NCBI GenBank assembly: GCA_903995115.1
Contig: LR877164.1
Location: forward strand, 62,001-126,000
Direction: 5' to 3'
DNA from: Angomonas deanei
Taxonomy: Eukaryota > Euglenozoa > Kinetoplastea > Trypanosomatida > Trypanosomatidae
Length of the DNA stretch: 64,000 nt
Position numbers and translations under genes: made by a program
The notes under the pieces: generated by a model
What the model was told of the DNA's origin: nothing
Seen by the model: the letters and a program-made list of their open reading frames with translations, nothing else
Database searches by the model: none
In this document: piece by piece, positions 1-8,817 of the stretch
How the letters are laid out: every line of letters begins with the position of its first letter
How positions within the stretch are numbered: the stretch's first letter is position 1

Positions 1-145
1 TGGTGCTGCTTGCTTGCAAAAAGGTATGATGAGGGAGAAAGCGGCTCTAAAACACTAATGAATAAGTAGTAAAAGTGGTTGAAAAAAAAAAAAAGCCAGA
101 GTGTGGGGGGGGGGAAAGAGTACAAATATTAATAATGATGTAATA
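1..145. other. 3' flank of the pseudouridine synthase gene
   Basis: Spacer downstream of the minus-strand gene at 146-1363. It holds an A-run near 80-93 followed by a run of about ten G near 104-113. On the minus strand these read as poly-C then poly-T, which would suit a processing signal for the next minus-strand gene outside the window. No coding sequence is visible. Confidence 0.5.
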
Positions 146-1363
146 TTAGCCTGGAATTAATGGGTCATCCGCGTCTACCGGCCAACCGAGCTTTTCAAAT
201 GTTCGCATCATGTGGCGCGGCAATGGGGCGGTCACACAGATAAACTCACCAGCCCCATTCTTATACGGAAGCTGTATTTTTCTGTGGTGAAGATGCAACG
301 GCAGAGATTTGTCCGCGGGGTCCCAAAACAGTGCCAAAGACTGCGGAAAAGAGTTCTCGCCACCGTACTTGGCATCTCCTAGAAGGGGCGAGCGGAGTGC
401 GTGCGCTGCCATGATACGTTCCTGATGTCTCCTCGTCGTGAGTGGATAAAAAGAGATGAAACTCCCAAACTCCAGCGCGCTCGCATTAACGACGAATTCG
501 GCAATCCCCACCTTGGAGTCCTTCGTCGGGGAGGGACGCGCGACAATGACATCGCCGTGCTGGCCTTTTTCAATTTCAAAGTGCATTCGTATGCGCCCGT
601 AATTGACAGGCGGCCTTCCCACGCAAAAACCCCAGTAGACACTATTAGGGACCACGCGCTTCACAAACATTCTCCCGAGCATGCGATGCGCGTTTTTGGT
701 CCTCGCCAGCACAACGCACCCGCTTGTCTCTCTGTCTAAATTATGGCAAACAATAGGCTTTGACGTGTTGGTGTACTTCCAGGCAGGAAGCATGTCCGCT
801 ATATTCATTTCAAGGGGATTACTAGTCGGCATCATGGGAACACCGCTCGGTTTGTTAATCACAATCACGTGCTCATTTTTAAACAACACCATGTTGTGAG
901 CCATTTCCCTGACAGCCGAAGAAAGTATAAATTTTTCTTTCGGTTTGGTCGTCTCGGTCTTCAAATTGACCATGGTGCTCGCCAGTTGGTCCCCGGTCGG
1001 CACCACTAATAAGTCGTCGAATTCGAGTCGGTCGGTCAGTCGGGTAAAACGTTTCTTACCGTTCTTGCGGAACCTGTAAATATGACCCTGTTGAACTAAA
1101 CGCTTTATCGTATCATAATCCCACTCGGGGTAGTGCTTTTCTAAAAAGTCATCCACGCGTTGGCCGAACCAGTCCTGACTAATAAGATGATATTGAAGGC
1201 CATCAGCATTGCTAGCTAAGACCTCCCGCGACTTCAACGAAAGCGGCAACGGGTGAGACTTTTTTTTCTCGACGGGTTGAAGCTGCGGCTGTGGTGCTAT
1301 CGAATCAGGTAAGTGTTTCACGAAAGCGGGCTTCCACGCATAAAGAATGCAAAATTTTCTCAT
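146..1363 (-). CDS. RluA-family RNA pseudouridine synthase
   Basis: A 405-residue protein expected to isomerise uridine to pseudouridine in rRNA, tRNA or mRNA. Residues about 56-122 look like an S4-type RNA-binding segment (FGQRVDDFLE, then QQGHIYR). The catalytic domain starts near 158 (VLFKNEHVIVINKPSGV). The RluA motif II is HNLDRETSGCVVLAR, which puts the catalytic aspartate at about D210. The usual HRLD is HNLD here, a mild change. The ATG at 1361-1363 is the first in frame, and the basic N-terminus could be a mitochondrial presequence. The gene ends a string of five minus-strand genes running away from the strand-switch region. Family membership is clear; the RNA target and the compartment are not visible. 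Confidence 0.9.
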   Translation of the reverse strand: MRKFCILYAWKPAFVKHLPDSIAPQPQLQPVEKKKSHPLPLSLKSREVLASNADGLQYHLISQDWFGQRVDDFLEKHYPEWDYDTIKRLVQQGHIYRFRKNGKKRFTRLTDRLEFDDLLVVPTGDQLASTMVNLKTETTKPKEKFILSSAVREMAHNMVLFKNEHVIVINKPSGVPMMPTSNPLEMNIADMLPAWKYTNTSKPIVCHNLDRETSGCVVLARTKNAHRMLGRMFVKRVVPNSVYWGFCVGRPPVNYGRIRMHFEIEKGQHGDVIVARPSPTKDSKVGIAEFVVNASALEFGSFISFYPLTTRRHQERIMAAHALRSPLLGDAKYGGENSFPQSLALFWDPADKSLPLHLHHRKIQLPYKNGAGEFICVTAPLPRHMMRTFEKLGWPVDADDPLIPG

Positions 1364-1552
1364 TTGGCGCGTCTAAATTTAAAAAAAAAAAAAAATCAGA
1401 GAGTGAAGCTGGGGAGACAACCACACTTGTAACCGAAATGCTGCAACATTTAAAAAAAAAAAAAAAAAAGGCATTGGAGAAAAACTCCTCTTGCATATAA
1501 AAAAAGGGGAAAAGTGCTATGCGAAATTTCTGTGACAAAAAAATTTATTTTG
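1364..1552. other. Intergenic spacer with A-runs
   Basis: Two plus-strand A-runs, near 1380-1394 and 1452-1469, read as poly-T on the coding (minus) strand. They sit just upstream of the start at 1363, as expected for the trans-splicing polypyrimidine tract. No gene seen. Confidence 0.6.
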
Positions 1553-2047
1553 CTATTTTGACTCGGGGTCGACATTTGGCTTGACACCTAAATCCTCCAT
1601 CATGTCAGCGTATTTCGGTGCGTAATCCGCCTTCCAGGCTCGGATGGAATCAGGGGCCTTCTGCTTCATCAATTCCATTTTTTGTAGCGTTTTTTGCTCG
1701 TGGTATCTCATGAGCTCGCCGTGGAGATACATTATCCGATATTTTTGGTAGTTCTCTTCCCTGTTCACTTCCCGAGCACATTCATTAATGGCATCCCTGT
1801 GGGGGTAGCATTGGGTGATTTTGTGTGGTGGGGTCGTCTCAGCGCATTTCGAGTACTTTTCTAGGAGGGGGTAGCAGCGGCGGGTGGTCTCCTCCTTCAT
1901 TCGCTGAAGAATACCGTCGTGAATACGGTGCTGAAGGTTGCGAATCACATTCGGGGGAGTTCGGGCAACCATTTCCTCCAGCTCCTTATTCAGAGCCTTG
2001 TCAAGCTCGTCGTACCCAATGTGGTCCGACTTATCGTAAGCCGTCAT
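1553..2047 (-). CDS. Twin CX9C protein, CMC1-like cytochrome oxidase assembly factor
   Basis: A 164-residue protein with two exact CX9C motifs: C58-x9-C68 (CYPLLEKYSKC) and C80-x9-C90 (CYPHRDAINEC). This is the signature of small intermembrane-space proteins folded by the Mia40/Erv1-type disulphide relay. Spacing and length fit the CMC1/COX-assembly group, though twin CX9C proteins also include complex I subunits and MICOS factors, so the exact function is inferred. The flanks are long charged helices. No presequence is visible, as usual for this import route. The ATG at 2045-2047 is the only reasonable start. Confidence 0.72.
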   Translation of the reverse strand: MTAYDKSDHIGYDELDKALNKELEEMVARTPPNVIRNLQHRIHDGILQRMKEETTRRCYPLLEKYSKCAETTPPHKITQCYPHRDAINECAREVNREENYQKYRIMYLHGELMRYHEQKTLQKMELMKQKAPDSIRAWKADYAPKYADMMEDLGVKPNVDPESK

Positions 2048-2348
2048 TTTAAACTGTTCCCTAACACAAAAACAATGAGGAAAAAAAATATATATAATAA
2101 AAGTCGCAGTCGTGAAACCAAGCTATATCTAAACATCCGCGTCATTGTGATGCGACAGCTCAGCTCAACTTTCAATTGGAATTACAATGAGAATCATGAT
2201 TATCTCTCAAATGCGCGCAAAATGGACAATATAACTACTTTTAAACATTCGTTTTTTCATTTTTCCTCTTTTTTTTTTTTTTTTTGTTTCTCAATAACAG
2301 TAAACTAAAGTAAACAAATAATCCGAAGATTTGAGCATTGACGATATG

Positions 2349-2528
2349 TTACGACGACCCCTGCTCCTTTTTCTGAAGTGCGGCTGCCTGTTTTTGACGC
2401 ATGCGTTCCGCATCAACTTCTTTCCTTTGGGCGGGAGAGAGGCCGTCCTCACGTTGGCCCTTAGTCTTCTCCGCCATTTTCTTCTGGTTTTTCTCCCTCG
2501 CCAGATCCCGTTGATTTCCGCGAGCCAT
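2349..2528 (-). CDS. SERF/4F5-family small protein
   Basis: A 59-residue protein read directly from the complement of 2349-2528. It begins [17 protein letters not shown], the diagnostic N-terminus of the 4F5/SERF (small EDRK-rich factor) family, and continues as a charged helix ending KKEQGSS. SERF proteins bind nucleic acid and modify amyloid aggregation in other eukaryotes; the role in trypanosomatids is unknown to me. Length and composition match the family (about 60 residues). It lies between the CX9C gene and the exopolyphosphatase on the same strand with ordinary spacing, so it is likely a genuine small gene that length cut-offs would miss. Confidence 0.86.
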   Translation of the reverse strand: MARGNQRDLAREKNQKKMAEKTKGQREDGLSPAQRKEVDAERMRQKQAAALQKKEQGSS

Positions 2529-2729
2529 TTAAAAAGTGCAAAGGTAAACAAAAATACAATGAAGTGAATAACCTAGCGACTTCACAGCAAGTGAAAGGGC
2601 GAAGCAAGGGAATAGAGTGTAAAACGCGTAAAAGATCCAAGATCAAGAAAATCGCACATAAAATTAATCAAAAAAAAAAAAAGAGGAGAATAAAAATACG
2701 GTACGCCCAATAAAACTCTAAACGATTTG

Positions 2730-3872
2730 TCACAGGGAGCTAACCCCTTTGGAAAGAAAATCAGCAAGTGATGGAGCTAATCTCTTGCGGGACACGGACG
2801 CGTCACTCAGGGAGTAGCTAATAAGTGTGAGTCTGGTATCCGTAAGGGAAATTTCTTTGGTGAAAGCAATGCCGCTGGGAGACGATTCGGCGTACGCAAC
2901 AAAGTACTCGAGATTTTCTTCGGGACCAAAAAACAGCACCTGTCGTGAATGCACGCCTCCCACCTTGCCGGCGAAGGCAATTATCAAGAACTCCAACTCG
3001 TTCTTTGTCAGGAACCGGGCACAAGAATCGTATACCTTTTGCAAGGAATAATTCTCCTCGAACTGAGAACGGGCACAGGGGACGCTGCTTATGCCAGTTG
3101 ATAGTTTGCCATATGGTAGCGCGAAATCAAAATGCTTGTAGTCTCGCTTTAGATTCTGCTCCACGGTCAACGACATGATGTCGTTTTTCCAGGTGGATAA
3201 TTTAGTGAAGAGGGATGTGGCATCCACGGGACTTTCGGCCGCGTCATTCAAGTACTTGAACGCTGCAATGTCCGCAGGTGTTACTTTTTTCTGAGATTCA
3301 TCAAAATTAACAGTGTCGAGAACAATAGGTGCCATTAACAGCTGTGGGCACGGAATGGGGACCTCCTCCCTCTTGAACAGCTCAACCACTAGCGTGCAGG
3401 CAGATCCGACGGTTCTGTTCACATTTATCTTTTGCCCGGTGGGTTTATAGAGTTTTTCGTCAAAGTGATGATCCACGACTCCAACCACACAGTTTCTCAA
3501 ATACTCCTGAGAAGAATTTAGTTTGTTGTGATCATACAAAATCACGTACGGCTCCAACTGTCGTAAATTGCAAAATATTCCTCGGCCGCTTTGAACGGCA
3601 GAGCCAATCTTCGTGTGATCAATATTTAACTCTTGCAATAATTTAGCGACGTCGTTTCGCAGAGGTACGTCCTCGACAGGAAAGTTTAACAACGGGACGG
3701 GGTTGGAAATGCCCAGTGATTTTTTGTTGTCGAACAGATACGCCAGGTAAATGCTGCCAATAACACTGTCCATATCGCCGCCCTCATTTCCCATTACAAC
3801 TGTGAGGTCACTCGCTCCTCTGGCTATGCGGGTCGCCGCTTTCGATAAAAACTCATTTATGATGGACGCCAT
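2730..3872 (-). CDS. PPX1: Exopolyphosphatase, DHH/DHHA2 family
   Basis: A 380-residue enzyme that removes terminal phosphate from inorganic polyphosphate; in trypanosomatids this activity is linked to cytosol and acidocalcisomes. Metal-binding motifs are present in order: GNEGGDMDS (about 28-36), LYDHN (about 112-116) and VVDHHFDE with the DHH triad at about 134-136. The DHHA2 region follows from about 210 to the end. Length is close to yeast PPX1 and Leishmania PPX (just under 400). The start at 3872 (MASIINEF) is chosen because a longer open frame reaching 4151 reads through a (TTA)n microsatellite and gives a low-complexity tyrosine run not expected in this family. All catalytic residues appear intact. 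Confidence 0.93.
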   Translation of the reverse strand: MASIINEFLSKAATRIARGASDLTVVMGNEGGDMDSVIGSIYLAYLFDNKKSLGISNPVPLLNFPVEDVPLRNDVAKLLQELNIDHTKIGSAVQSGRGIFCNLRQLEPYVILYDHNKLNSSQEYLRNCVVGVVDHHFDEKLYKPTGQKINVNRTVGSACTLVVELFKREEVPIPCPQLLMAPIVLDTVNFDESQKKVTPADIAAFKYLNDAAESPVDATSLFTKLSTWKNDIMSLTVEQNLKRDYKHFDFALPYGKLSTGISSVPCARSQFEENYSLQKVYDSCARFLTKNELEFLIIAFAGKVGGVHSRQVLFFGPEENLEYFVAYAESSPSGIAFTKEISLTDTRLTLISYSLSDASVSRKRLAPSLADFLSKGVSSL

Positions 3873-4193
3873 TCTATATCGCGGGGGAAAACAATAAAAA
3901 TAAAAATCTCGATCTATAGAATTATGACTATTGACGTAGTGTACTGGTTCAAGTATTCTTTTTCTTTTTTGTGAGGTTATTACATTTATTAAAAGTGGAG
4001 AAAAATAATAATAATAATAATAATAATAAGAGATCGGATACAAAGCAGCCCGTATGGGCGTCACGGCAAGCAGAGCAACCATAAAAAGGGGGGAAAATAC
4101 GATATGTAACGATAATAATATATTAATGGCAACAAAACGACATTCGAACACGGATACAGTAATGTTCGTGGGAAATCGGTTCGCGGGTAAGCT
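3873..4193. other. Spacer with AAT microsatellite
   Basis: Spacer between exopolyphosphatase and the DUF1279 gene. It contains an (AAT)n tract at about 4004-4029, which is (TTA)n on the coding strand, about 130 nt before the exopolyphosphatase start. No gene seen. Confidence 0.7.
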
Positions 4194-4601
4194 TTATTTT
4201 ACGCCAAACCTTTTCTGGAGGCGCGCGTAAATGCCTATTAGAACAGGAAGCTTAACGGGTGTTACCAGAGACATGAACAGGGAGGCAGCCGCAAAGTTAG
4301 CCAATAGACGCGCGCTGATCTCCAGACGGCCGTTAAAAAGCGTCCAGCTTTTGTGTTCGACTTTTGACAAGTCGAAATACTTGGAAGCGCCAACCTTTTC
4401 CAGGACCCCAACCAAGTCATCCTTTCCAAAATAGTTATAGTGTAAGAGATACGTCAAGAAAATGACAATCGTTTCATTGACGCACACGTAAAACACAACG
4501 AACTTCACCCCATGTTGTGCCACCAGCTTTTTAACCGATAGGCTCCGGTTCGGCGCACCGGATGCCCGAACAACAGGCGCGATGGAAAGGCGCCGAAGCA
4601 T
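4194..4601 (-). CDS. DUF1279/FAM210-like mitochondrial membrane protein
   Basis: A 135-residue protein. The first 25 or so residues (MLRRLSIAPVVRASG...) are basic and hydroxylated, like a mitochondrial presequence. It is followed by KKLVAQHG and a hydrophobic segment (FVVFYVCVNETIVIFLTYLL, about 34-53), an amphipathic middle and a second hydrophobic stretch near 100-122. The pattern of a short KKL-x-YG-like helix then two membrane segments resembles DUF1279 (FAM210A/B) proteins of the mitochondrial inner membrane, but no invariant residues settle it. It is the first gene of the minus-strand unit, 264 nt from the divergent plus-strand MPC1 gene. Confidence 0.65.
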   Translation of the reverse strand: MLRRLSIAPVVRASGAPNRSLSVKKLVAQHGVKFVVFYVCVNETIVIFLTYLLHYNYFGKDDLVGVLEKVGASKYFDLSKVEHKSWTLFNGRLEISARLLANFAAASLFMSLVTPVKLPVLIGIYARLQKRFGVK

Positions 4602-4865
4602 TTCGATTGTGCCTTGATATCTTTAAAAGGGGAGGGGGGGATTTTTGGCTTAGCGCGGAGGATGATTGCGGGGGCGCCGGGGGTTTCCCCTTTGGCGCAA
4701 CGGGGGCCGGCCGCCCGGCGGGGCGCCCGCCGGCACACCGGGGGAACCAAACGCACCACCACCGCCCACATTTTCATTTTTATTCCCTCTACCCCTTTTC
4801 TCCAACCTAACAACAAAAACAAGTCCTTTTTTTTATTTCCCGCGAACAGCTTGCTTTCCCCGAAA
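4602..4865. promoter_or_regulatory. Divergent strand-switch region, likely bidirectional transcription start zone
   Basis: This is the only point in the window where coding strand changes (minus before, plus after). In kinetoplastids such divergent switches are where RNA polymerase II initiates both polycistronic units, marked by histone variants rather than a TATA box. The core at about 4628-4745 is strikingly GC-rich against its AT-rich surroundings, with plus-strand G-runs at 4629-4632, 4634-4640, 4670-4674, 4679-4683, 4702-4706, 4720-4723 and 4740-4744. A pyrimidine tract at about 4770-4805 followed by AAC-rich sequence probably serves trans-splicing of MPC1. The promoter role is inferred from position and family knowledge. 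Confidence 0.75.
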
Positions 4866-5171
4866 ATGGTTTCTATGAATACCGTAAGATACGTGGGCTA
4901 TCTTGGAGCCCTTGCAAACTGGATGATTCCAATCGCCGGTATTGCAAACTTTGCGTCTCGTCCTTATAGTGATATCGACCCGATCATGACCATGACCCTC
5001 TGTTTGTACAGCGCCATTTTTGTGAGGTGGTCCATTGCCATCACCCCCGCCAACTACCCACTGTTCGCCTGCCATGTGACCAACTCGACAATTCAGTTTG
5101 CCACGCTTGTTCGCAAGGCGTATGGATCTTTCGTCGTCCAGCCTGAGCCGGAGAAGAAGAAAATTGAGTAA
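4866..5171 (+). CDS. MPC1: Mitochondrial pyruvate carrier subunit 1
   Basis: A 101-residue protein of the MPC family, which forms a heterodimer with MPC2 in the mitochondrial inner membrane to import pyruvate. Diagnostic blocks are GALANWMIPIAGIANF, the LCLYSAIFVRW helix and PANYPLFACHVTN, which matches the MPC1 consensus PxNxxLFACHxxN. Length suits MPC1. The start at 4866 (MVSMNTVRYVG) is preferred over any upstream one because upstream sequence is the G-rich switch region. It is the first gene of the plus-strand unit. MPC2 is not in the window. Confidence 0.93.
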   Translation: MVSMNTVRYVGYLGALANWMIPIAGIANFASRPYSDIDPIMTMTLCLYSAIFVRWSIAITPANYPLFACHVTNSTIQFATLVRKAYGSFVVQPEPEKKKIE

Positions 5172-5570
5172 ATTACTATCGTAACATACTATTTGGGTAC
5201 ACACTCTTCAAAAGAAAATTTCTTTATTTTTGAAATCGTATTGCTTCTTGACGTGATTGGTGCGGTCGTTTTTCACCAAAAACACTGCCAAAAAAAAAAA
5301 ATAGGAGAAGAAAAATACATGCTGATATCGACAGAATCTTTATTATACGAGATATAAAACCAAGAACCTAAGTCAACTGAAAGAAAAGAAGTGAAAAGCC
5401 GTACATCGGATAAACAGTTATCATGCGGAAGGCGAAATCAGCCCGTATTACTGTTGTTAAAAGGATTTTTTTTTTTTTTTCGCGTCTTTCTCATTCCCTC
5501 CTCTCTTCTCCACCCTTTTCCCCGCTAAGAGTAAGTAGAATCAACCCCGGCCTTAAGTGGCAGAACATGC
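5172..5570. other. Intergenic spacer with strong splice-acceptor tract
   Basis: AT-rich spacer with an A-run near 5288-5300 and a long T/C tract at about 5466-5525 ending at the first AG near 5530. This is a textbook trans-splice acceptor about 40 nt before the next start. No gene seen. Confidence 0.7.
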
Positions 5571-6209
5571 ATGGAAGATAATCCTGACTTTCTTCGAGCT
5601 CGCAGGCGATACAAGGCTCTTGCGCGAGAAATTCAACATTTAGCCGCTAAAAAGGCAGAGGATGAAAAATTGATTTCCGAGATAACCAAACTCGAAGCGG
5701 AGTTTCCGTCCCTCAAAGACCTTTTTCCTCATCTTACTGGTGAAAAGGAAGCCAGGTCTTTAGCAATTAATACACAGGTAAAACCTGACCCCAGTAAAGA
5801 GAATAGTGTCTCGCTTGAGAAACGAATGAGTTCCGAAGTGCACAAGTACAGTGTTGCGTCCGGATACAGAGTAGGCTTTTATAACGCGTATCACCGCCGG
5901 TCCTCGTTCGGGCTGGTCAACCTGATCAGAGTGATAATTCTATCGGTTCTCACAGCGGCCATGCACCAATATCTGTACTCCCCGCGAACAACTGTCGGTA
6001 TGTTTTTTTCTCCCTTTTCGCGTTGTAACATGGTCCACGCAATAAATCTAGTCCGCCTTACCCGACAGGGCGAAAGGATCAGTCTTCCCAAAGTTATAGT
6101 ATATGTGGTTCTCGATCATATCCCGTCCCAGATTGTGTCGGACGTCATCTACGTTGTGGCGTTAAGCTTTTTCCAGCTGCTTTCCGGTGCGCGTCCAGCG
6201 TCTGTTTAG
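5571..6209 (+). CDS. Hypothetical membrane protein with N-terminal coiled coil
   Basis: A 212-residue protein I do not recognise. Residues about 1-50 are a charged helix likely to form a coiled coil (ARRRYKALAREIQHLAAKK...). Residues about 50-110 are polar. From about 115 there are hydrophobic segments: LVNLIRVIILSVLTAAM (about 116-132), a weaker one near 143-160, and VIVYVVLDHIPSQIVSDVIYVVAL near 175-203. That gives two or three membrane spans near the C-terminus. The layout recalls small ER or mitochondrial membrane adaptors, but no family motif supports a name. The ATG at 5571 follows a clear polypyrimidine tract. Confidence 0.6.
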   Translation: MEDNPDFLRARRRYKALAREIQHLAAKKAEDEKLISEITKLEAEFPSLKDLFPHLTGEKEARSLAINTQVKPDPSKENSVSLEKRMSSEVHKYSVASGYRVGFYNAYHRRSSFGLVNLIRVIILSVLTAAMHQYLYSPRTTVGMFFSPFSRCNMVHAINLVRLTRQGERISLPKVIVYVVLDHIPSQIVSDVIYVVALSFFQLLSGARPASV

Positions 6210-6522
6210 CACTTTCCATTTTTATAACTGAAGAAAGAGAACGATGACAACATTAAAAATACAAATATATATGCTTCTTGTTTCTGAGTGATACAAAGAA
6301 AAGAATCACACTAAAAGACCTAAAAAAAAAAAAAAAAGGAGAAGTTTTGTCCACTATCGCTGTTCGGTTTTGTTCTATTGTTAGTAACACGTCTTTACAT
6401 TATAGTTACAACGTCGCTCTTTATTCTTCTTACTTCAAGTCGTCAAATTGACAAACGTTAATAGAACCGCAAATAACAACAGACTAATAAATATATATAG
6501 ATACTATACAGTGACAGCGACA
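6210..6522. other. Intergenic spacer
   Basis: AT-rich spacer with an A-run near 6322-6337 and a pyrimidine-rich stretch at about 6415-6435 ending in AAG, a plausible trans-splice acceptor for the gene at 6523. Nothing else seen. Confidence 0.6.
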
Positions 6523-8247
6523 ATGGACATTCTGAGAGTTCCAGTGAGCGATGTGAGAGAGTATCCCGAATTAGACAAAACCGGCATTACAAGGATGTGT
6601 GGCGAACTCGAAACCATCCTAAATAAATGTTCGTATTGCGTTCGTCAACAACTCGCGTGCCCTCTAGAAGTATTTGTGTATATACTACTCCGGATCGCGA
6701 ATGAGCAGCCTGACCTTTTATCCGAAAAGATTTTAAAAACCGAAACGAGCCTGAACAGTGTATTTTCTCTGACAGAGCAGCTGCTCTCCGCCGATAACAG
6801 AACCCTTCGTCTGAGCTTTGACATGGAAATTTTTTTTGAGCTTCTTCAAATTTTGTGCGAGTCTGCTATTCTCAAGGAAAAGATCGGGTTCACCGTGGGA
6901 AAATTTCTGGTCCGTTTTATGGCAAACACAGAGCTGCACAGAGACGATTACCGGGTCCACCGAAATTGTGCGAGTTGTCTGATTACCCTTCTTCGTGGGT
7001 CGAAAGTCAACAAGAACAAATTATCTGTCGCCTGCTCTGACGTCGCCAGCTCACTACAGAATTCAACCGACTTTTTCTTTCAAATGCAATGCTCCGAGAT
7101 TTTATTCCGCCTTTATACACACAACACAACTGTTTTAATGCAGGCCGAAATGGATGTTCAGTTGAGAAAAGGAATAATGGAACTTCCCAACGACTCGACG
7201 ATACTGTTAAATATTCAGGCTTTTTTGGACCGTTACAATTCCGAGTCTAGGGCGAATATTATGCCGTACACTGTCTTGCGCATAGAAGTCGACGGTGCTG
7301 AAATTTGCGGGCATACGACAATGTACTTTTCGGAACTGTTGCTGGTGACGCTTTTGCCTGGCGGCAATGGCGATAATTTCACCATCCCCTTCGAGCACAT
7401 ACGATCAGTAAAATTGTCAAAAGACCACAAGCTTGGTCTTCGACTGAACAGCATTCCGGCGAAACTATCCTCCGCCATGGCGGTGGACACCCCGAAGGAT
7501 ACGCTCAACGTCTTTCTTACCCAGTCGATGCTTCAAAAAATTAGGACTTGCGGAATTCATCAGTGGATTGCCAAAAGAAAGCAGACCGCACCCCTTCGAA
7601 TTCAACAAAGCCATACACCACTCCGTATTGAATCTGAAGCCAGAGCGGCCAAATCCGTTGAAGCCATCGCATCGGTGCCCTCGATTTCGGAGAGACGTCC
7701 AAATGTTAGCGGCGCCTCGTCTCTGACGGCATCAAGGAAGGAAAGCAGGATGAGAGACGGCAGCCACTTGGATGATATTCATCGCGCTGCCACAATTAAA
7801 ACCGCTCGGCACCGTGAAGAGAGAATGGGGGAGTTGCAGGAAGTGTCCGATAAAATAAACCAAAAGCTAGACGACCTAAAGCACCTGAACGCGCGCGACA
7901 GGGATTCTGCTGAAACCTCATTCAGAGATGACATGGCGAAGGTGCGTATGGCTGAAGCCGAACTTAAGGAAAGTGCGTCAAACTGCGTCCAAACTTTGAA
8001 CGCCGAGCTTGAAGACATACAGGCCTTGGGTGCTCTTCTGAAGGCAGAGATAGATAAACTGAGAGAAAAGATGGCAAAAGCGTCCGGGCGTTCAGAGGGC
8101 GTCGAAGAAGCCAGTCTTTTGCGAATTAAGCAATTGGTCGATCAAAACGTGAAGGAAATGGAGCTCTCTGCCGCTAATCTTCTAGTTGCGTCAAATCCAC
8201 TTCACGCTGTAGGGGAGTACATTGTCCAGAAAACTAAATACCAGTAA
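6523..8247 (+). CDS. SYCP2-like protein, probable kinetochore protein KKT17/KKT18
   Basis: A 574-residue protein with three visible parts. Residues about 1-240 are all-helical and ARM-like. Residues about 246-350 form a beta-rich PH-like module (VLRIEVDGAEICGH, LLVTLLPGG, IPFEHIRSVKLSKDHKLGLRL), as in the Spt16M-like domain of synaptonemal protein SYCP2. After a polar linker, about 430-545 is a coiled coil. This order (ARM-like, Spt16M-like, coiled coil) is that described for the kinetoplastid kinetochore proteins KKT17 and KKT18, thought to derive from meiotic SYCP2. The assignment rests on architecture rather than a signature motif. The start at 6523 (MDILRV) is favoured over an in-frame non-ATG codon at 6448 in AT-rich leader. 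Confidence 0.5.
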   Translation: MDILRVPVSDVREYPELDKTGITRMCGELETILNKCSYCVRQQLACPLEVFVYILLRIANEQPDLLSEKILKTETSLNSVFSLTEQLLSADNRTLRLSFDMEIFFELLQILCESAILKEKIGFTVGKFLVRFMANTELHRDDYRVHRNCASCLITLLRGSKVNKNKLSVACSDVASSLQNSTDFFFQMQCSEILFRLYTHNTTVLMQAEMDVQLRKGIMELPNDSTILLNIQAFLDRYNSESRANIMPYTVLRIEVDGAEICGHTTMYFSELLLVTLLPGGNGDNFTIPFEHIRSVKLSKDHKLGLRLNSIPAKLSSAMAVDTPKDTLNVFLTQSMLQKIRTCGIHQWIAKRKQTAPLRIQQSHTPLRIESEARAAKSVEAIASVPSISERRPNVSGASSLTASRKESRMRDGSHLDDIHRAATIKTARHREERMGELQEVSDKINQKLDDLKHLNARDRDSAETSFRDDMAKVRMAEAELKESASNCVQTLNAELEDIQALGALLKAEIDKLREKMAKASGRSEGVEEASLLRIKQLVDQNVKEMELSAANLLVASNPLHAVGEYIVQKTKYQ

Positions 8248-8442
8248 ATATAGATTGTTGCTTGCGCTTTGAGCTAGGCATTACGTATATAGAATGAACC
8301 CACGTGCATACCTGGCATATAGATTCTGATAGGTGTCAATGGATAACTGTGGTGCTTTATCGTCTCTCAACATCTCCACGCTACTTCTCCCCTCCGTTTT
8401 TATTATTATTATTATTTATTTGTGAAAGAGGACACAATCTCA

Positions 8443-8817
8443 ATGCTGAACATGAACTTGCGCCGCGGTGTTGTGCGTTGTCAAATCGCAGCTACACCCG
8501 CCATCGCGCGCCGCACATTTTACGAAAAACTTAAGCAGGACGGCGAAAATTCTGAAAGAGGGCCCTCACAAATGTTTTCTGATTTCGTAAGAAATCCCTC
8601 TGCACAAAAGGTTCCGGAGACTCTTCACAAAACCAACAGGGAGGCCGTGGGGAAGGCAGACAAGTTAATTCTGTGGTTCACAATGTTTAGTGTTGTTTTC
8701 TTTACTGCTGTTTTGGTGTTCATAAACCCTGCGCGCGGGGACGACCTGGAACCGCCGGAAGGAAAGGGCTATATTAGTCCGTTGGATCCTAGGGGAAGCA
8801 TCAGGTATTCCAAGTAA
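8443..8817 (+). CDS. Small single-span, probably mitochondrial membrane protein
   Basis: About 124 residues from ATG 8443 (MLNMNLRRGV), or 121 from ATG 8452. An ATG-led frame also opens at 8422, but that codon lies right after a (TTA)n tract. The N-terminus RRGVVRCQIAATPAIARRTF is arginine-rich and free of acids, like a mitochondrial presequence. A single membrane helix lies near residues 70-91 (LILWFTMFSVVFFTAVLVFI), followed by a short acidic then polar tail. This layout is common among small subunits of trypanosomatid respiratory complexes, but I recognise no specific family. Confidence 0.65.
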   Translation: MLNMNLRRGVVRCQIAATPAIARRTFYEKLKQDGENSERGPSQMFSDFVRNPSAQKVPETLHKTNREAVGKADKLILWFTMFSVVFFTAVLVFINPARGDDLEPPEGKGYISPLDPRGSIRYSK

